Part shown: positions 28,665-38,722 of the stretch, piece after piece | Layout: every line of letters begins with the position of its first letter | How positions within the stretch are numbered: position 1 is the first letter of the stretch | NCBI RefSeq assembly: GCF_006376615.1 | Contig: NZ_VEXQ01000005.1 | Location: 124,001-188,000 of the forward strand | DNA length: 64,000 nucleotides | Direction: 5' to 3' | DNA from: Buttiauxella sp. B2 | GTDB lineage: Bacteria; Pseudomonadota; Gammaproteobacteria; Enterobacterales; Enterobacteriaceae | Program-made: the position numbers and the translations under genes | Notes under the pieces: model-generated | What the model was told of the DNA's origin: nothing | The model's database searches: none | What the model saw: only the letters and a program-made list of their open reading frames with translations

Positions 28665-29180
28665 ATGAAATCTCCAAGACTCCCTATAGCTATCCAACAG
28701 GCCGTTATGCGCTGCCTGCGGGAAAAACTCCAGCAGGCAAACCTACACTTAGGCCGTAACTACCCGGAGCCGAAACTGGTTTATCAGCAGCGTGGTACAG
28801 CTGCGGGTACGGCGTGGATGGACAGCTACGAAATTCGTCTCAACCCCGTGTTGTTAATGGAAAATCAGCAGACTTTTATAGATGAAGTTGTACCGCATGA
28901 ACTGGCACACCTGTTGGTGTGGAAGCACTTTGGCCGCGTAGCACCACACGGCAAAGAGTGGAAGTGGATGATGGAAACCGTACTCGGCGTTCCTGCCCGC
29001 CGCACCCATCAGTTTGAAGTACAATCCGTGCGCAAAAATACCTTTCCTTATCGTTGCCTTTGCCAACTGCATCAACTCACCGTCCGCCGCCATAATCGGG
29101 TGGTTCGAGGCGAAGCGGAATATCGATGTGTGCATTGTGGTGACTTGCTAAAACCCGACGCTACAACTCACTGTAATTAA
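28665..29180 (+). CDS. sprT: SprT, zinc metallopeptidase-like protein
   Basis: SprT/Spartan-type protein of 171 residues from the ATG at 28665 (E. coli 165). The zinc-binding HExxH is in [17 protein letters not shown], and paired cysteines in YRCLCQ and YRCVHCGD form a C-terminal zinc ribbon. The frame extends ten codons upstream into the galP hairpin, which is unlikely to be translated. Its role in E. coli is poorly defined. Confidence 0.92.
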   Translation: MKSPRLPIAIQQAVMRCLREKLQQANLHLGRNYPEPKLVYQQRGTAAGTAWMDSYEIRLNPVLLMENQQTFIDEVVPHELAHLLVWKHFGRVAPHGKEWKWMMETVLGVPARRTHQFEVQSVRKNTFPYRCLCQLHQLTVRRHNRVVRGEAEYRCVHCGDLLKPDATTHCN

Positions 29181-29272
29181 AAATATTAATCTAAAAGTTT
29201 CCTGATTTAGCTTATTGAATCCCAATAACGCTTCAAGTAGGGTGCGGGCATGTTTTAGTAAGGATTCTGGAA

Positions 29273-29980
29273 ATGTCTCGCAAATATATTTTGGTTGTTG
29301 CAGTTGTTGCAGCCCTCTCCTCTTTCTCCGCTTTTAGTAACGGTATCAATAGCTTTTCACAAGCCAAAGCGGCTGGCGTAAAGGTTAACGCCGATGCACC
29401 AGGCAGCTTCTATTGCGGATGCAAAATTAACTGGGAAGGTAAAAAAGGGGTTCCCGACCTTCAGTCCTGCGGCTACAAAGTACGTAAGAATGAAAACCGT
29501 GCATCACGCATTGAATGGGAACATGTCGTCCCGGCCTGGCAGTTCGGCCATCAACGTCAGTGCTGGCAAGATGGAGGTCGGAAAAACTGCGCCAAAGACC
29601 CGGAATATCGCAAGATGGAAAGCGATATGCACAACCTGCAACCTGCTGTAGGTGAAGTGAATGCTGACCGTAACAACTTCATGTACAGCCAGTGGAATGG
29701 TGGCGAAGGCCAGTACGGCCAATGTGCAATGAAAATAGACTTCAAAGAAAAGGCTGCAGAGCCACCAGCTCGTGCTCGTGGTGCTATCGCCCGCACCTAC
29801 TTCTATATGCGTGACCAATACCAGATAAACCTCTCCCGCCAGCAAACTCAGCTGTTTGAGGCATGGAATAAACAATATCCGGTCACAGCCTGGGAGTGTG
29901 AACGTGATGAGCGCATTGCCAAACTACAGGGCAATCATAACCCATACGTGCTACGGGCTTGCCAGGCACAAAACAGCTAA
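29273..29980 (+). CDS. endA: EndA, periplasmic DNA-specific endonuclease I
   Basis: Periplasmic endonuclease cutting double-stranded DNA, 235 residues. A signal peptide of about 22 residues ([21 protein letters not shown]) is followed by a cysteine-rich nuclease domain with the catalytic block [13 protein letters not shown] and [18 protein letters not shown]. Usual position between sprT and rsmE. Confidence 0.95.
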   Translation: MSRKYILVVAVVAALSSFSAFSNGINSFSQAKAAGVKVNADAPGSFYCGCKINWEGKKGVPDLQSCGYKVRKNENRASRIEWEHVVPAWQFGHQRQCWQDGGRKNCAKDPEYRKMESDMHNLQPAVGEVNADRNNFMYSQWNGGEGQYGQCAMKIDFKEKAAEPPARARGAIARTYFYMRDQYQINLSRQQTQLFEAWNKQYPVTAWECERDERIAKLQGNHNPYVLRACQAQNS

Positions 29981-30080
29981 CCTACACTAGCGGCAATTGT
30001 TTAACACAGTGCTGCTTTTAATCCCCGCGCACCAAAGGCGTGGGGAAACGCCGGCCTTCAGAAACTGGACTCTAATTTTC

Positions 30081-30812
30081 ATGCGAATCCCCCGCATTCA
30101 TCACCCAGATTTACTCACCATCGGCCAGGATGTGGCACTTTGTGAAGATGCTGCTAATCATGTGGGCCGTGTGCTGCGCATGGGTGCAGGCCACGCACTG
30201 CAGCTATTTGACGGCAGCAATCAGGTCTTTGACGCAGAAATTGTGCAGGCTGATAAGAAAAGCGTCCGCGTAAAAATTCTTGCGGCGAACATTGATGACC
30301 GTGAATCGCCACTGCATTTGCATCTTGGCCAGGTCATGTCCCGCGGTGAGAAAATGGAGTTCACTATTCAGAAAGCCGTCGAACTCGGCGTGAATGTGAT
30401 TACACCTTTGTTTTCTGAACGCTGTGGCGTAAAACTGGATGCCGAGCGCTTGAATAAGAAGCTCTCGCAATGGCAGAAAATTGCTATTGCGGCCTGTGAA
30501 CAATGCGGTCGCAATATCGTACCGGAAATTCGCCCAGCAATGGACCTTGAAGACTGGTGTGCTGAAGTGGATAACAGTTTAAAGCTGAATCTGCATCCCC
30601 GCGCCAGCGCCAGCATCAACACTTTGCCGCAACCTGTTGAACGAGTTCGGCTGTTGATTGGCCCTGAAGGCGGTTTAACAGCTGATGAGATTGCCATGAC
30701 CGCACGTCATCTGTTTACTGATATTCTGTTGGGACCTCGCGTTCTACGTACTGAGACTACCGCGCTCACCGCCATTACCGCGCTACAAGTGCGATTTGGT
30801 GACCTGGGCTAA
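30081..30812 (+). CDS. rsmE: RsmE, 16S rRNA m3U1498 methyltransferase
   Basis: SAM-dependent SPOUT-family enzyme methylating U1498 of 16S rRNA. The ATG at 30081 ([10 protein letters not shown]) gives 243 residues, as in E. coli; the frame's earlier start at 29997 is not supported. The SAM-binding knot shows [13 protein letters not shown] and [15 protein letters not shown]. An N-terminal PUA-like domain precedes it. gshB starts 10 bp after its stop. Confidence 0.96.
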   Translation: MRIPRIHHPDLLTIGQDVALCEDAANHVGRVLRMGAGHALQLFDGSNQVFDAEIVQADKKSVRVKILAANIDDRESPLHLHLGQVMSRGEKMEFTIQKAVELGVNVITPLFSERCGVKLDAERLNKKLSQWQKIAIAACEQCGRNIVPEIRPAMDLEDWCAEVDNSLKLNLHPRASASINTLPQPVERVRLLIGPEGGLTADEIAMTARHLFTDILLGPRVLRTETTALTAITALQVRFGDLG

Positions 30813-30822
30813 AGGAGAAAAA

Positions 30823-31770
30823 ATGATCAAGCTCGGCATCGTGATGGACCCCATCGCAAACATTAACATCAAGAAAGACTCCAGTTTTGCCATGCTGCTG
30901 GAGGCACAGCGCCGTGGTTACGAACTGCACTATATGGAAATGGCAGATCTGTATTTGATCAACGGTGAAGCGCACGCACGCACTCGCTTGGTTACTGTCG
31001 AGCAGAACTACGATAAGTGGTACGAATTTGGTAGCGAGCAAGATATCCAGCTTGCCGATCTCGACGTGATTTTGATGCGTAAAGATCCACCATTTGATAC
31101 TGAATTTATCTATGCGACCTACATTCTTGAGCGCGCAGAAGAGCAAGGCACACTGATCGTTAACAAACCGCAAAGCCTGCGCGACTGTAACGAAAAGCTA
31201 TTCACCGCCTGGTTTGCGGATTTGACTCCAGAAACTCTGGTAACGCGCAACAAAGCTCAACTTAAAGCGTTCTGGCAAAAACACGGCGACATTATCCTCA
31301 AACCGTTGGACGGTATGGGCGGCACTTCAATCTTCCGCGTTAAAGAAGGCGACCCTAACATCGGTGTCATTGCTGAAACGCTGACTGAACTCGGTAATCG
31401 TTACTGCATGGCGCAAAACTATCTGCCGGCGATTGTCGACGGCGACAAACGTGTTCTGGTCGTTGATGGCGAACCCGTACCGTACTGCCTGGCACGCATT
31501 CCGCAAGGCGGCGAAACCCGTGGCAACCTGGCTGCCGGTGGTCGTGGTGAACCGCGTCCACTGACAGAAAGCGACTGGGAAATTGCCCGCCGCGTTGGCC
31601 CTACGCTCAAAGCGAAAGGGCTCATTTTTGTTGGTCTGGATATTATCGGCGACCGCCTGACTGAGATTAACGTCACCAGCCCTACCTGTATCCGCGAAAT
31701 CGAAGCCGAATACCCGGTATCGATCACTGGTATGCTGTTTGACGCTATCGAAAATCGTCTGGCTAAATGA
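30823..31770 (+). CDS. gshB: GshB, glutathione synthetase
   Basis: ATP-dependent joining of gamma-glutamylcysteine and glycine to glutathione. The ATG at 30823 follows AAGGAGA and gives 315 residues (E. coli 316). ATP-grasp features are seen in LKPLDGMGGTSIFRVKEGD and in RIPQGGETRGNLAAGGRGE, followed by EINVTSPTC. A perfect hairpin (31777-31798) lies after the stop, without a T-run. Confidence 0.96.
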   Translation: MIKLGIVMDPIANINIKKDSSFAMLLEAQRRGYELHYMEMADLYLINGEAHARTRLVTVEQNYDKWYEFGSEQDIQLADLDVILMRKDPPFDTEFIYATYILERAEEQGTLIVNKPQSLRDCNEKLFTAWFADLTPETLVTRNKAQLKAFWQKHGDIILKPLDGMGGTSIFRVKEGDPNIGVIAETLTELGNRYCMAQNYLPAIVDGDKRVLVVDGEPVPYCLARIPQGGETRGNLAAGGRGEPRPLTESDWEIARRVGPTLKAKGLIFVGLDIIGDRLTEINVTSPTCIREIEAEYPVSITGMLFDAIENRLAK

Positions 31771-31867
31771 TCCTCATGAGCGGGACTCGTCCCGCTCAAT
31801 AGTGATAAACTGACTATTCTTCGCGCGTTAAATGCCGCTTTTTCAACCGGGACCATAACCTCTGACA

Positions 31868-32431
31868 ATGAATTTACAGCATCACTTTCTAATTGCCATG
31901 CCGGCGCTCCAGGACCCTTTGTTTAAGCGTGCCGTCGTTTATATCTGCGAGTACAACGACGAAGGCGCAATGGGGATAATCATTAATAAACCCCTCGAAA
32001 ACCTTCAGATTGACGGTGTTCTGGGAAAACTGAAAATCGAACCTGAACCTCGTGACCCAGCTATTCGCCTTGATAAACCAGTATTTATTGGTGGCCCACT
32101 GGCGGAAGACCGTGGTTTTATTTTGCATTCACCGCCAGACTGTTTCACATCAAGCATCCGCATTTCTGATGACACCGTGATGACCACTTCCCGCGATGTG
32201 CTCGAAACCATTGGCACCGCAAAGCAACCAGCGGATGTGATTGTCGCGCTCGGTTACTCTTCCTGGGAAAAAGGCCAACTGGAACAAGAGATTTTGGACA
32301 ACGCCTGGCTAACCGCACCAGCAGATGCATCCATTATTTTCCACACCCCAATTTCTGAACGCTGGCGTGAAGCCGCGAAATTAATCGGGATAGATATCTA
32401 TAATATGCCAAGTGAAGCGGGGCATGCTTGA
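31868..32431 (+). CDS. yqgE: YqgE, AlgH/UPF0301 family protein
   Basis: 187-residue protein of unknown biochemical function in the AlgH/UPF0301 family. Typical segments: [19 protein letters not shown] at the start, [12 protein letters not shown] near 37, and [15 protein letters not shown] near 73. Its stop overlaps the ruvX start (TGATG), and gshB lies upstream, the conserved enterobacterial order. Confidence 0.93.
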   Translation: MNLQHHFLIAMPALQDPLFKRAVVYICEYNDEGAMGIIINKPLENLQIDGVLGKLKIEPEPRDPAIRLDKPVFIGGPLAEDRGFILHSPPDCFTSSIRISDDTVMTTSRDVLETIGTAKQPADVIVALGYSSWEKGQLEQEILDNAWLTAPADASIIFHTPISERWREAAKLIGIDIYNMPSEAGHA

Positions 32432-32850
32432 TGAGCAGTGGAACATTGTTATCCTTTGATTTCGGCACCAAAAGCATTGGTGTCGCCATTGGCCAACGCA
32501 TTACAGGTACCGCACGCCCATTGACTGCGATTAAAGCGCAAGATGGAACACCAGACTGGAACGTCATCGAGAAAATCCTTAAAGAGTGGCAACCTGATGA
32601 AGTCATCGTTGGCCTACCGCTCAATATGGATGGCACAGAGCAACCGCTCACCGCCCGCGCCCGTAAATTTGCTAACCGCATACATGGTCGTTTTGGTGTA
32701 AAAGTCTCTTTGCAGGATGAGCGTCTTAGCACCGTTGAAGCACGCGCAGGATTGTTTGAGCAAGGCGGTTTCCGCGCCCTGAACAAAGGCAGTATTGACT
32801 CAGCCTCAGCCGTTATCATTCTTGAAAGCTGGTTTGACTATAATCCGTAG
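32431..32850 (+). CDS. ruvX: RuvX (YqgF), Holliday junction resolvase-like / pre-16S rRNA nuclease
   Basis: RNase H-fold protein needed for 16S rRNA 5'-end maturation in E. coli. 139 residues from the ATG at 32431. The YqgF motifs are [14 protein letters not shown] with the first acidic residue, [11 protein letters not shown], and [10 protein letters not shown]; a final Asp is in [13 protein letters not shown]. Translationally coupled to yqgE. Confidence 0.94.
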   Translation: MSSGTLLSFDFGTKSIGVAIGQRITGTARPLTAIKAQDGTPDWNVIEKILKEWQPDEVIVGLPLNMDGTEQPLTARARKFANRIHGRFGVKVSLQDERLSTVEARAGLFEQGGFRALNKGSIDSASAVIILESWFDYNP

Positions 32851-32867
32851 TTAGGGTCATTCTCGTT

Positions 32868-33863
32868 TCACCCTCGGCATTGAGAGGGTGAAAGACATGC
32901 CATTAGCGCCGCCTCACTCTGAGCAAAACTCCGCATGCCATGCTGTTGCCCAGTTTGTATCAACCCTGGTAACTGATGTGTTTTTCCTTCACGTATAAGA
33001 CTTGCCACGGCGGGTGTATTCACCAACAGCTCATACAGCGCTACCCTTCCGCCGTTTGTGTCTGGCAGTAATTTTTGCGCCAGTACTGCGTTTAAGCTGC
33101 CAGCCAGTTGGCTGCGCACCATATTTTTCTCTTCAGCGGGAAAAACATCGACCAGCCGTTCCACAGCTTGCGCCGCACCGCGTGTATGAAGTGTCGCCAG
33201 TACCAGATGCCCTGTTTCTGCGGCAGTGAGCGCAAGACGTATGGTTTCGCTGTCACGCAATTCCCCCAGCAAAATCACATCCGGGTCTTCGCGTAGTGCC
33301 GCGCGTAAACCTGCGGCAAAAGAGCGGCAATGTTCACCAGGTTCGCGCTGCTGAATCAAACAACGTTTCGAGTGATGAACAAACTCAATGGGATCTTCCA
33401 GGGTAATAATATGCCCATCAAGTTGATGATTAAGATGATCCACCATCGCCGCAAGCGTGGTGGATTTACCGCTGCCAGTGGCACCGGTCACCAGAATCAG
33501 GCCGTCTTGAGATGCCAGTAATTCAGGAACTATCGCAGGCACGTTTAGCGCCTCGAGTTTTGGGCAATGAGAAGCCAGCAATCGTAAGGCGATTGAATAC
33601 CCTTGCCGCTGGCGAAAAGCATTAGCACGTAGCCGTACTCCCTCTTTGAGGGTAATAGCAAAATCTAACTGCCCAGCCGCTTCCAACTGTTCTCGTTGTT
33701 CGTTGGTAATCCAGGTATCCAGCAATGTTTCTGGCGCTGGTGCGCATTCAGGTAGAGGTTCAAGCCGTCCTTGCCTGCGCCAGCGAGCAGGAAGCTGTGC
33801 ACACAGGTGTAGATCAGAGGCGTTATGCTTTACACTAAGGGCCACAATTTCTTCGATATCCAT
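32868..33863 (-). CDS. yggR: YggR, PilT-family type IV pilus/secretion ATPase
   Basis: AAA-type ATPase of the PilT retraction family, 331 residues from the ATG at 33863 (E. coli YggR is 326). Walker A VTGATGSGKST, the Asp box LEDPIEFVH, Walker B ILLGELRD and the His box HLVLATLHTRGA are all intact. No other pilus genes are near, so its partner is unknown. Divergent from yggS with only 15 bp between the start codons. Confidence 0.92.
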   Translation of the reverse strand: MDIEEIVALSVKHNASDLHLCAQLPARWRRQGRLEPLPECAPAPETLLDTWITNEQREQLEAAGQLDFAITLKEGVRLRANAFRQRQGYSIALRLLASHCPKLEALNVPAIVPELLASQDGLILVTGATGSGKSTTLAAMVDHLNHQLDGHIITLEDPIEFVHHSKRCLIQQREPGEHCRSFAAGLRAALREDPDVILLGELRDSETIRLALTAAETGHLVLATLHTRGAAQAVERLVDVFPAEEKNMVRSQLAGSLNAVLAQKLLPDTNGGRVALYELLVNTPAVASLIREGKTHQLPGLIQTGQQHGMRSFAQSEAALMACLSPSQCRG

Positions 33864-33878
33864 ATCACTTTCCAACCT

Positions 33879-34583
33879 ATGAACGAGATAGCGCACAATC
33901 TGGCACAGGTTCAGCACAAAATCTTAGCGGCGACTGAACGCTGCGGCCGTGCTCCAGAAGAAGTTACATTGCTTGCAGTAAGTAAAACAAAGCCTGTAAG
34001 CGCCCTCGCAGAAGCGATTGCTGCCGGGCAGCGAGCTTTCGGTGAAAACTACGTGCAGGAAGGCGTGGACAAAATTCGTTACTTTGCTGAAAACGGTGAA
34101 GAAGCACTGGAGTGGCACTTTATTGGCCCATTGCAGTCGAACAAAAGTCGTCTGGTTGCAGAGCATTTTGACTGGTGCCACACCGTCGATCGTTTGCGCA
34201 TTGCAACCCGTTTAAGCGAACAGCGTCCGGTTGAACGGCCACCACTTAACGTGCTGATTCAAATCAATATCAGTGATGAACAAAGCAAATCAGGTATTGC
34301 ACTGAGTGAGCTTGAAACGCTTGCTTCGGATGTTGCCGCTCTGCCCGGTTTGGTATTACGAGGTTTGATGGCTATTCCTGCCCCTGAACCTGATTACGAG
34401 CATCAGTTAGCGGTTTGCCAGAAAATGGCAGCGGCTTTCGAGTTGCTCAAAAACCGCTATGCAACGGTTGATACGTTGTCCCTGGGCATGACCGATGACA
34501 TGGACGCCGCGATTGCCGCTGGCAGCACCATGGTGCGCATTGGAACCGCTATTTTCGGCGCGCGGGATTACTCCGCTCGTTAA
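33879..34583 (+). CDS. yggS: YggS, PLP homeostasis protein (PLPBP)
   Basis: Pyridoxal-phosphate-binding protein (COG0325/PROSC family) without known catalysis, involved in vitamin B6 and amino acid balance. 234 residues from the ATG at 33879, the E. coli length. The PLP lysine is in LLAVSKTKPVSA near residue 36; FGENYVQEGVDKI and SLGMTDDMDAAI follow. The frame's earlier start would run into yggR. First gene of yggS-yggT-yggU-rdgB-hemW. Confidence 0.95.
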   Translation: MNEIAHNLAQVQHKILAATERCGRAPEEVTLLAVSKTKPVSALAEAIAAGQRAFGENYVQEGVDKIRYFAENGEEALEWHFIGPLQSNKSRLVAEHFDWCHTVDRLRIATRLSEQRPVERPPLNVLIQINISDEQSKSGIALSELETLASDVAALPGLVLRGLMAIPAPEPDYEHQLAVCQKMAAAFELLKNRYATVDTLSLGMTDDMDAAIAAGSTMVRIGTAIFGARDYSAR

Positions 34584-34605
34584 TCATTAAATTTTGAGGA
34601 ACGCC

Positions 34606-35160
34606 ATGCTGACGTTGACTTTCCTGGTCAAAACACTGATTGAACTGTATGTGATGGTGCTGTTGATTCGCATCTGGATGCAGTGGTCGCGTTGTGATTT
34701 TTACAATCCTTTTGCACAATTTATCGTCAAAATTACTCAACCGATTGTCGGTCCACTTCGCCGCATTATTCCGTCCATCGGGCCGATTGATACTTCATCT
34801 TTGTTGGTGGCGTTTATCCTCGTCACACTGAAATATCCGTTGCTACTGCTGATTCAGGTAGGCGCTTTGTCTCTTGACCCTATGAACCTACTGGTCGGCC
34901 TGTTATCGCTGCTGAAGTCCGCAGGCTCACTGGTATTCTGGGTGATCATCATTCGTTCTCTGATGAGCTGGATTAGCCAGGGACGCAGCCCGGTAGAGTA
35001 TGTATTGATGCAACTGACTGAACCGATGATGGCACCTATTCGCCGTATTATTCCGGCCATGGGCGGCATTGATTTTTCCGCAATGGTGGTGATTTTAATT
35101 CTCTATATGCTGAATTATCTCGGTATGGATTTGTTCCCGGGGCTTTGGTATTTGCTGTGA
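34606..35160 (+). CDS. yggT: YggT family membrane protein
   Basis: 184-residue inner-membrane protein with two YGGT repeats, each a pair of helices with FxxPI-type segments: [20 protein letters not shown] and, in the second half, [20 protein letters not shown]. The ATG at 34606 follows TTGAGGA. Linked to potassium/osmotic phenotypes in E. coli; the molecular role is unknown. Its stop overlaps the yggU start. Confidence 0.92.
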   Translation: MLTLTFLVKTLIELYVMVLLIRIWMQWSRCDFYNPFAQFIVKITQPIVGPLRRIIPSIGPIDTSSLLVAFILVTLKYPLLLLIQVGALSLDPMNLLVGLLSLLKSAGSLVFWVIIIRSLMSWISQGRSPVEYVLMQLTEPMMAPIRRIIPAMGGIDFSAMVVILILYMLNYLGMDLFPGLWYLL

Positions 35161-35447
35161 GTGCAGTAAGCCAAACCGCAGATGGGCTGGTTTTACGGCT
35201 GTTTATTCAGCCTAAAGCCAGCCGCGATAGCATTATCGGGTTACATGGCGACGAGCTAAAAGTCGCCATCACCGCCCCGCCGATAGACGGCAAAGCCAAC
35301 GCTCATCTGGTAAAATATCTGGCTAAACAGTTCAAAGTCGCCAAAAGCCAGGTGTTGGTTGAAAAAGGTGAGCTAGGCCGCCATAAGCAAATTAAGATTA
35401 TCAACCCGCAACAAATCCCGACGGAAGTCGCGGCATTGCTTGATTAA
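35157..35447 (+). CDS. yggU: YggU, DUF167 family protein
   Basis: 96-residue DUF167 protein of unknown function. I use the GTG at 35157, which overlaps the yggT stop (GTGA) and gives [11 protein letters not shown], aligned with E. coli YggU; a TTG further upstream is less likely. Conserved block: [19 protein letters not shown] and PPIDGKAN. A single alpha/beta domain. Confidence 0.9.
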   Translation: MSAVSQTADGLVLRLFIQPKASRDSIIGLHGDELKVAITAPPIDGKANAHLVKYLAKQFKVAKSQVLVEKGELGRHKQIKIINPQQIPTEVAALLD

Positions 35448-35475
35448 TTATCGAATTTCACAGGATTTTCTCATG

Positions 35476-36069
35476 ATGCAAAAAGTTGTCCTCGCGACGG
35501 GTAATGCCGGTAAAGTGCGTGAACTCGCTGATTTACTGAGCGATTTTGGCCTGGACGTTGTCGCGCAAACCGAATTAGGCGTGGAGTCTGCTGAAGAAAC
35601 TGGCCTGACGTTTATCGAAAATGCCATTCTGAAGGCTCGCCATGCGGCGCAAGCCACTGGAATGCCTGCCATTGCTGATGACTCCGGTCTGGCGGTTGAT
35701 GTGCTGGGCGGCGCTCCTGGGATTTACTCTGCACGTTTTTCAGGCGTTGATGCCACGGATCAACAGAATCTGGAAAAGCTGCTGGTTACACTGAAAGATG
35801 TGCCGGATGAACAGCGCAAGGCGCGTTTCCACTGTGTGCTGGTGTATATGCGTCATGCGGAAGATCCAACGCCACTGGTATGTCACGGAAGTTGGGAAGG
35901 CCAGATTACTCGCGAAGCAGCAGGTGCTGGTGGCTTTGGCTACGACCCAATTTTCTTTGTCCCAACCGAGGGCAAAACCGCAGCAGAACTCACTCGCGAC
36001 GAAAAACGTGCCATCTCTCACCGTGGACGAGCGCTAAAACTGTTACTGGAAGCAATGAAAAATGGCTAA
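35476..36069 (+). CDS. rdgB: RdgB, XTP/dITP diphosphatase
   Basis: House-cleaning nucleotide pyrophosphatase that removes dITP, XTP and dHAPTP. 197 residues from the ATG at 35476 ([14 protein letters not shown]), the E. coli length; another ATG lies one codon upstream (35473). Motifs: [11 protein letters not shown], the catalytic [20 protein letters not shown] and GFGYDPIF. Its end overlaps hemW by 8 bp. Confidence 0.95.
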   Translation: MQKVVLATGNAGKVRELADLLSDFGLDVVAQTELGVESAEETGLTFIENAILKARHAAQATGMPAIADDSGLAVDVLGGAPGIYSARFSGVDATDQQNLEKLLVTLKDVPDEQRKARFHCVLVYMRHAEDPTPLVCHGSWEGQITREAAGAGGFGYDPIFFVPTEGKTAAELTRDEKRAISHRGRALKLLLEAMKNG

Positions 36070-37198
36070 TTTGCCACCACTGAGTCTCTATATTCACATC
36101 CCGTGGTGCGTGCAGAAGTGCCCCTACTGTGACTTCAATTCTCATGCACTTAAAGGCGACGTTCCACACGACGAGTATGTTGCCCACTTGCTGCGCGATC
36201 TGGGTAACGACGCGCCAATGGCACAAGGACGTGAAGTAAAGACCATCTTTATTGGTGGCGGTACACCTAGCTTGCTTTCAAGCGAGGCGATGCAAACGTT
36301 GCTCGATGGCGTGCGTGCACGTCTGCCGGTGGCCGCAGATGCAGAAATTACGATGGAAGCAAATCCAGGCACTGTCGAAGCCGACCGTTTTGTTGGCTAC
36401 CAACGTGCTGGTGTGAACCGTATTTCCATCGGTGTGCAGAGCTTTAGCGAGACAAAACTCAAACGTCTGGGCCGTATTCATGATTCTGGTGAAGCGAAAC
36501 GTGCGGCCAATCTGGCAAACGGATTAGGTCTGCGCAGTTTCAACCTGGATTTGATGCACGGCTTGCCGGATCAGTCGCTTGAAGAAGCGCTGGACGATTT
36601 GCGCCAGGCAATTGACCTCAATCCACCGCATCTTTCCTGGTATCAGTTGACGATTGAGCCGAACACCTTGTTCAGCTCGCGCCCACCCAAATTACCGGAC
36701 GACGACGCGCTGTGGGATATTTTCGAGCAAGGCGACAAATTACTTACCGCTGCGGGTTATCAGCAATACGAAACCTCAGCCTATGCAAAACCGGGGTATC
36801 AGTGCCAACACAACCTTAATTACTGGCGCTTTGGCGACTATCTGGGTATTGGTTGCGGTGCGCATGGCAAAGTGACGTTTGAAGACGGGCGTATTGCGCG
36901 CACCGCTAAAACACGCCATCCACGCGGCTATATGGAAGGGAAATATCTCGACCGCCAGCACGATGTGGAACAAGTCGACAAGCCGTTCGAGTTCTTTATG
37001 AACCGCTTCCGTTTGCTGGAAGCCGCACCACGCAATGAATTTAGCCGGTACACAGGGCTCGATGAGGCGGTGATTCGCGCGCAGTTAGATGAGGCGATTG
37101 CTAAAGATTACCTGGTAGAAACGCAAGAATACTGGCAGATAACCGAGCACGGTAAGCTGTTCCTGAACTCGCTGTTGGAGCTGTTTTTGGCAGAATAA
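36062..37198 (+). CDS. hemW: HemW (YggW), radical-SAM heme chaperone
   Basis: Radical-SAM family protein related to HemN, acting as a heme chaperone. 378 residues, as in E. coli. The iron-sulfur cysteines are in [13 protein letters not shown] (CxxxCxxC, residues ~14-23), followed by [10 protein letters not shown] and [11 protein letters not shown]. It is the last gene of this E. coli-like block; downstream the synteny breaks. Confidence 0.95.
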   Translation: MANLPPLSLYIHIPWCVQKCPYCDFNSHALKGDVPHDEYVAHLLRDLGNDAPMAQGREVKTIFIGGGTPSLLSSEAMQTLLDGVRARLPVAADAEITMEANPGTVEADRFVGYQRAGVNRISIGVQSFSETKLKRLGRIHDSGEAKRAANLANGLGLRSFNLDLMHGLPDQSLEEALDDLRQAIDLNPPHLSWYQLTIEPNTLFSSRPPKLPDDDALWDIFEQGDKLLTAAGYQQYETSAYAKPGYQCQHNLNYWRFGDYLGIGCGAHGKVTFEDGRIARTAKTRHPRGYMEGKYLDRQHDVEQVDKPFEFFMNRFRLLEAAPRNEFSRYTGLDEAVIRAQLDEAIAKDYLVETQEYWQITEHGKLFLNSLLELFLAE

Positions 37199-37200
37199 AT

Positions 37201-37230
37201 AGAAGGTGGATATTGGCTAATCCACCTTCT
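37201..37230. terminator. Bidirectional hairpin between hemW and setA
   Basis: AGAAGGTGGAT (37201-37211) and ATCCACCTTCT (37220-37230) form a perfect 11-bp stem between convergent genes. It also marks the junction of two blocks that are distant in E. coli. Confidence 0.75.
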
Positions 37231-37237
37231 ATTCAAC

Positions 37238-38416
37238 TTAAATATTCTTCACTCTACTGGTCAAAATCAGCGCCAGCACTGAAAGCCCGGCAATCAACCA
37301 GTACACTGAATGGTGCCCGAAACTCTCCGCCAGTGTCCCTTGTAAAACCCCAGCTAAAATCACGCCCGTCGAAATACTATTGGTAAATAGAGTGGTCGCT
37401 GAACCCGGTCTGCCGGGCATTAAATCCTGGAACCACAACATGCCGATACCGGCGACAATGCCAATGAATACCGCGTTAAATAGCTGCAGTAACAGCAGCG
37501 CCGTTCGGCTATGGAACAGAATCAGCCCTACGTAAAACAACACTCCAGCCGCAACCGCTATCACCATCATGCGGCGCTTTCCAAAACGTTTCACGTAGTA
37601 GCCCGCAAGGATCATCGCGGGGATTTCAAGCCCTGCCGCCGTTCCCATTAAAAGGCCAGCGAGTGACTCTGGCAGCCCTAAGTCACTGCTCACCCATAAC
37701 GGCATATCAATGATGTACATGGTGTTACAGGTCCACATCAACATCGATGCGATAAACAACATGCGTACATTTTTATCTTTCCAGCCGCTGACCTGAGTCA
37801 GCGCCACATCAGCAGGCTGTTCAATCCTGTTTACCGATGGGAGAGCGAAGAAAATTAGCGCCAGCGAGATAACGAATATCCCCGCAGCGATAAGAAACAT
37901 GGTGGTGAAGCCGTAATTTAGCGCCAGCATGAACGATAGCGGCGGGCCAATAACCCAGGCAAGCGACAACTGCGCACGCATTATCGAACTGAACATCACC
38001 ACTTCACGCGCGGAACTGTCGGCATATTCACGGGCAAGGGCAAAAATTTGCGGCATTGCCGTGTTAGCGATTGAAGCGAACATGACGCCAATGGTAATTA
38101 ACGTCAGATAATGGCGGTTAAAAGCGAACAAGATGCAGTTTGCCACGGCCATTGCACAGCAAACCATAATCAGCTTACGTCTGTCGCCCCGGCTATCTGA
38201 ACGTTTTGCCAGCATCAGGCTGACCATAATACCGGCTATTGCATTGACGGTGTAAAACAGCCCGACCCAGAACGGTCGCACTTGCACTTCACGCGTTAAA
38301 AACAGGCTAAGAGTGGGTGCCTGAAGTGCACCAGCAATCCCCATCATAAAAGCCACTGCCATAAATGCAGCGTATACCGGATTGAGGCGTCGTCCTTTTG
38401 TCAGAAACCAGGCCAT
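37238..38416 (-). CDS. setA: SetA, sugar efflux transporter
   Basis: Major-facilitator sugar exporter that relieves glucose-phosphate stress. The ATG at 38416 (MAWFLTKGRRLN) gives 392 residues, equal to E. coli SetA, and has AAGGA upstream; the frame's longer start runs through a short ERIC and is not credible. About twelve hydrophobic helices; KRSDSRGDRRKLIM is the loop 2-3 motif. It lies downstream of sgrS in the same direction, as in E. coli. Confidence 0.95.
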   Translation of the reverse strand: MAWFLTKGRRLNPVYAAFMAVAFMMGIAGALQAPTLSLFLTREVQVRPFWVGLFYTVNAIAGIMVSLMLAKRSDSRGDRRKLIMVCCAMAVANCILFAFNRHYLTLITIGVMFASIANTAMPQIFALAREYADSSAREVVMFSSIMRAQLSLAWVIGPPLSFMLALNYGFTTMFLIAAGIFVISLALIFFALPSVNRIEQPADVALTQVSGWKDKNVRMLFIASMLMWTCNTMYIIDMPLWVSSDLGLPESLAGLLMGTAAGLEIPAMILAGYYVKRFGKRRMMVIAVAAGVLFYVGLILFHSRTALLLLQLFNAVFIGIVAGIGMLWFQDLMPGRPGSATTLFTNSISTGVILAGVLQGTLAESFGHHSVYWLIAGLSVLALILTSRVKNI

Positions 38417-38466
38417 GCAATGAGATCCTTTTGCTCGAGCGGATGATAAATGTGCAAGCCGTCCAC

Positions 38467-38526
38467 TATACCCTAAATAATTTGAGTTACAGGCAACACC
38501 CCTACAGCTCGAAGTATGACGGGTAT
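38467..38526. repeat. Short, internally deleted ERIC between sgrS and setA
   Basis: About 60 bp carrying only the two ERIC ends: TATACCCTAAATAATTTGAG on the left and CTCGAAGTATGACGGGTATA on the right, with the core missing. Internally deleted ERICs are a known variant class. It abuts the T-run of the sgrS terminator. Confidence 0.85.
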
Positions 38527-38590
38527 AAAAAAGCCAGCAGTAATAATCTGCTGGCCAGGTGAACATCACCAATTCTCAGTCACACATGAT

Positions 38591-38716
38591 GTATACCCAA
38601 AATAATTCGAGTGGTGGGTAGGCGGCAAACTTACGAATCCCCAGGAGCTTACTAAAGTAAGTGACTGGGTGAGTAAGTGCAGCCAACACCCCCACAACTT
38701 GAAGTATGACGGGTAC
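38591..38716. repeat. ERIC element inserted inside sgrS
   Basis: Full-length ERIC: GTATACCCAAAATAATTCGAG (in part) on the left, GAATCCCCAGGAGCTTACTA and AAGTAAGTGACTGGGTGAGT in the core, and TTGAAGTATGACGGGTA on the right. Removing it joins CTCGCCGTA to ATCATGTGTG on the minus strand, closely matching E. coli SgrS (CTTGCCTGC-ATCATGTGTG). This fits insertion at a TA dinucleotide. Confidence 0.92.
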
Positions 38717-38722
38717 GGCGAG

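Noticed and set aside
37238-38572. SetA with a 52-residue N-terminal extension
   Set aside because: The extension is translated from the short ERIC and the sgrS terminator; the start at 38416 gives 392 residues as in E. coli.
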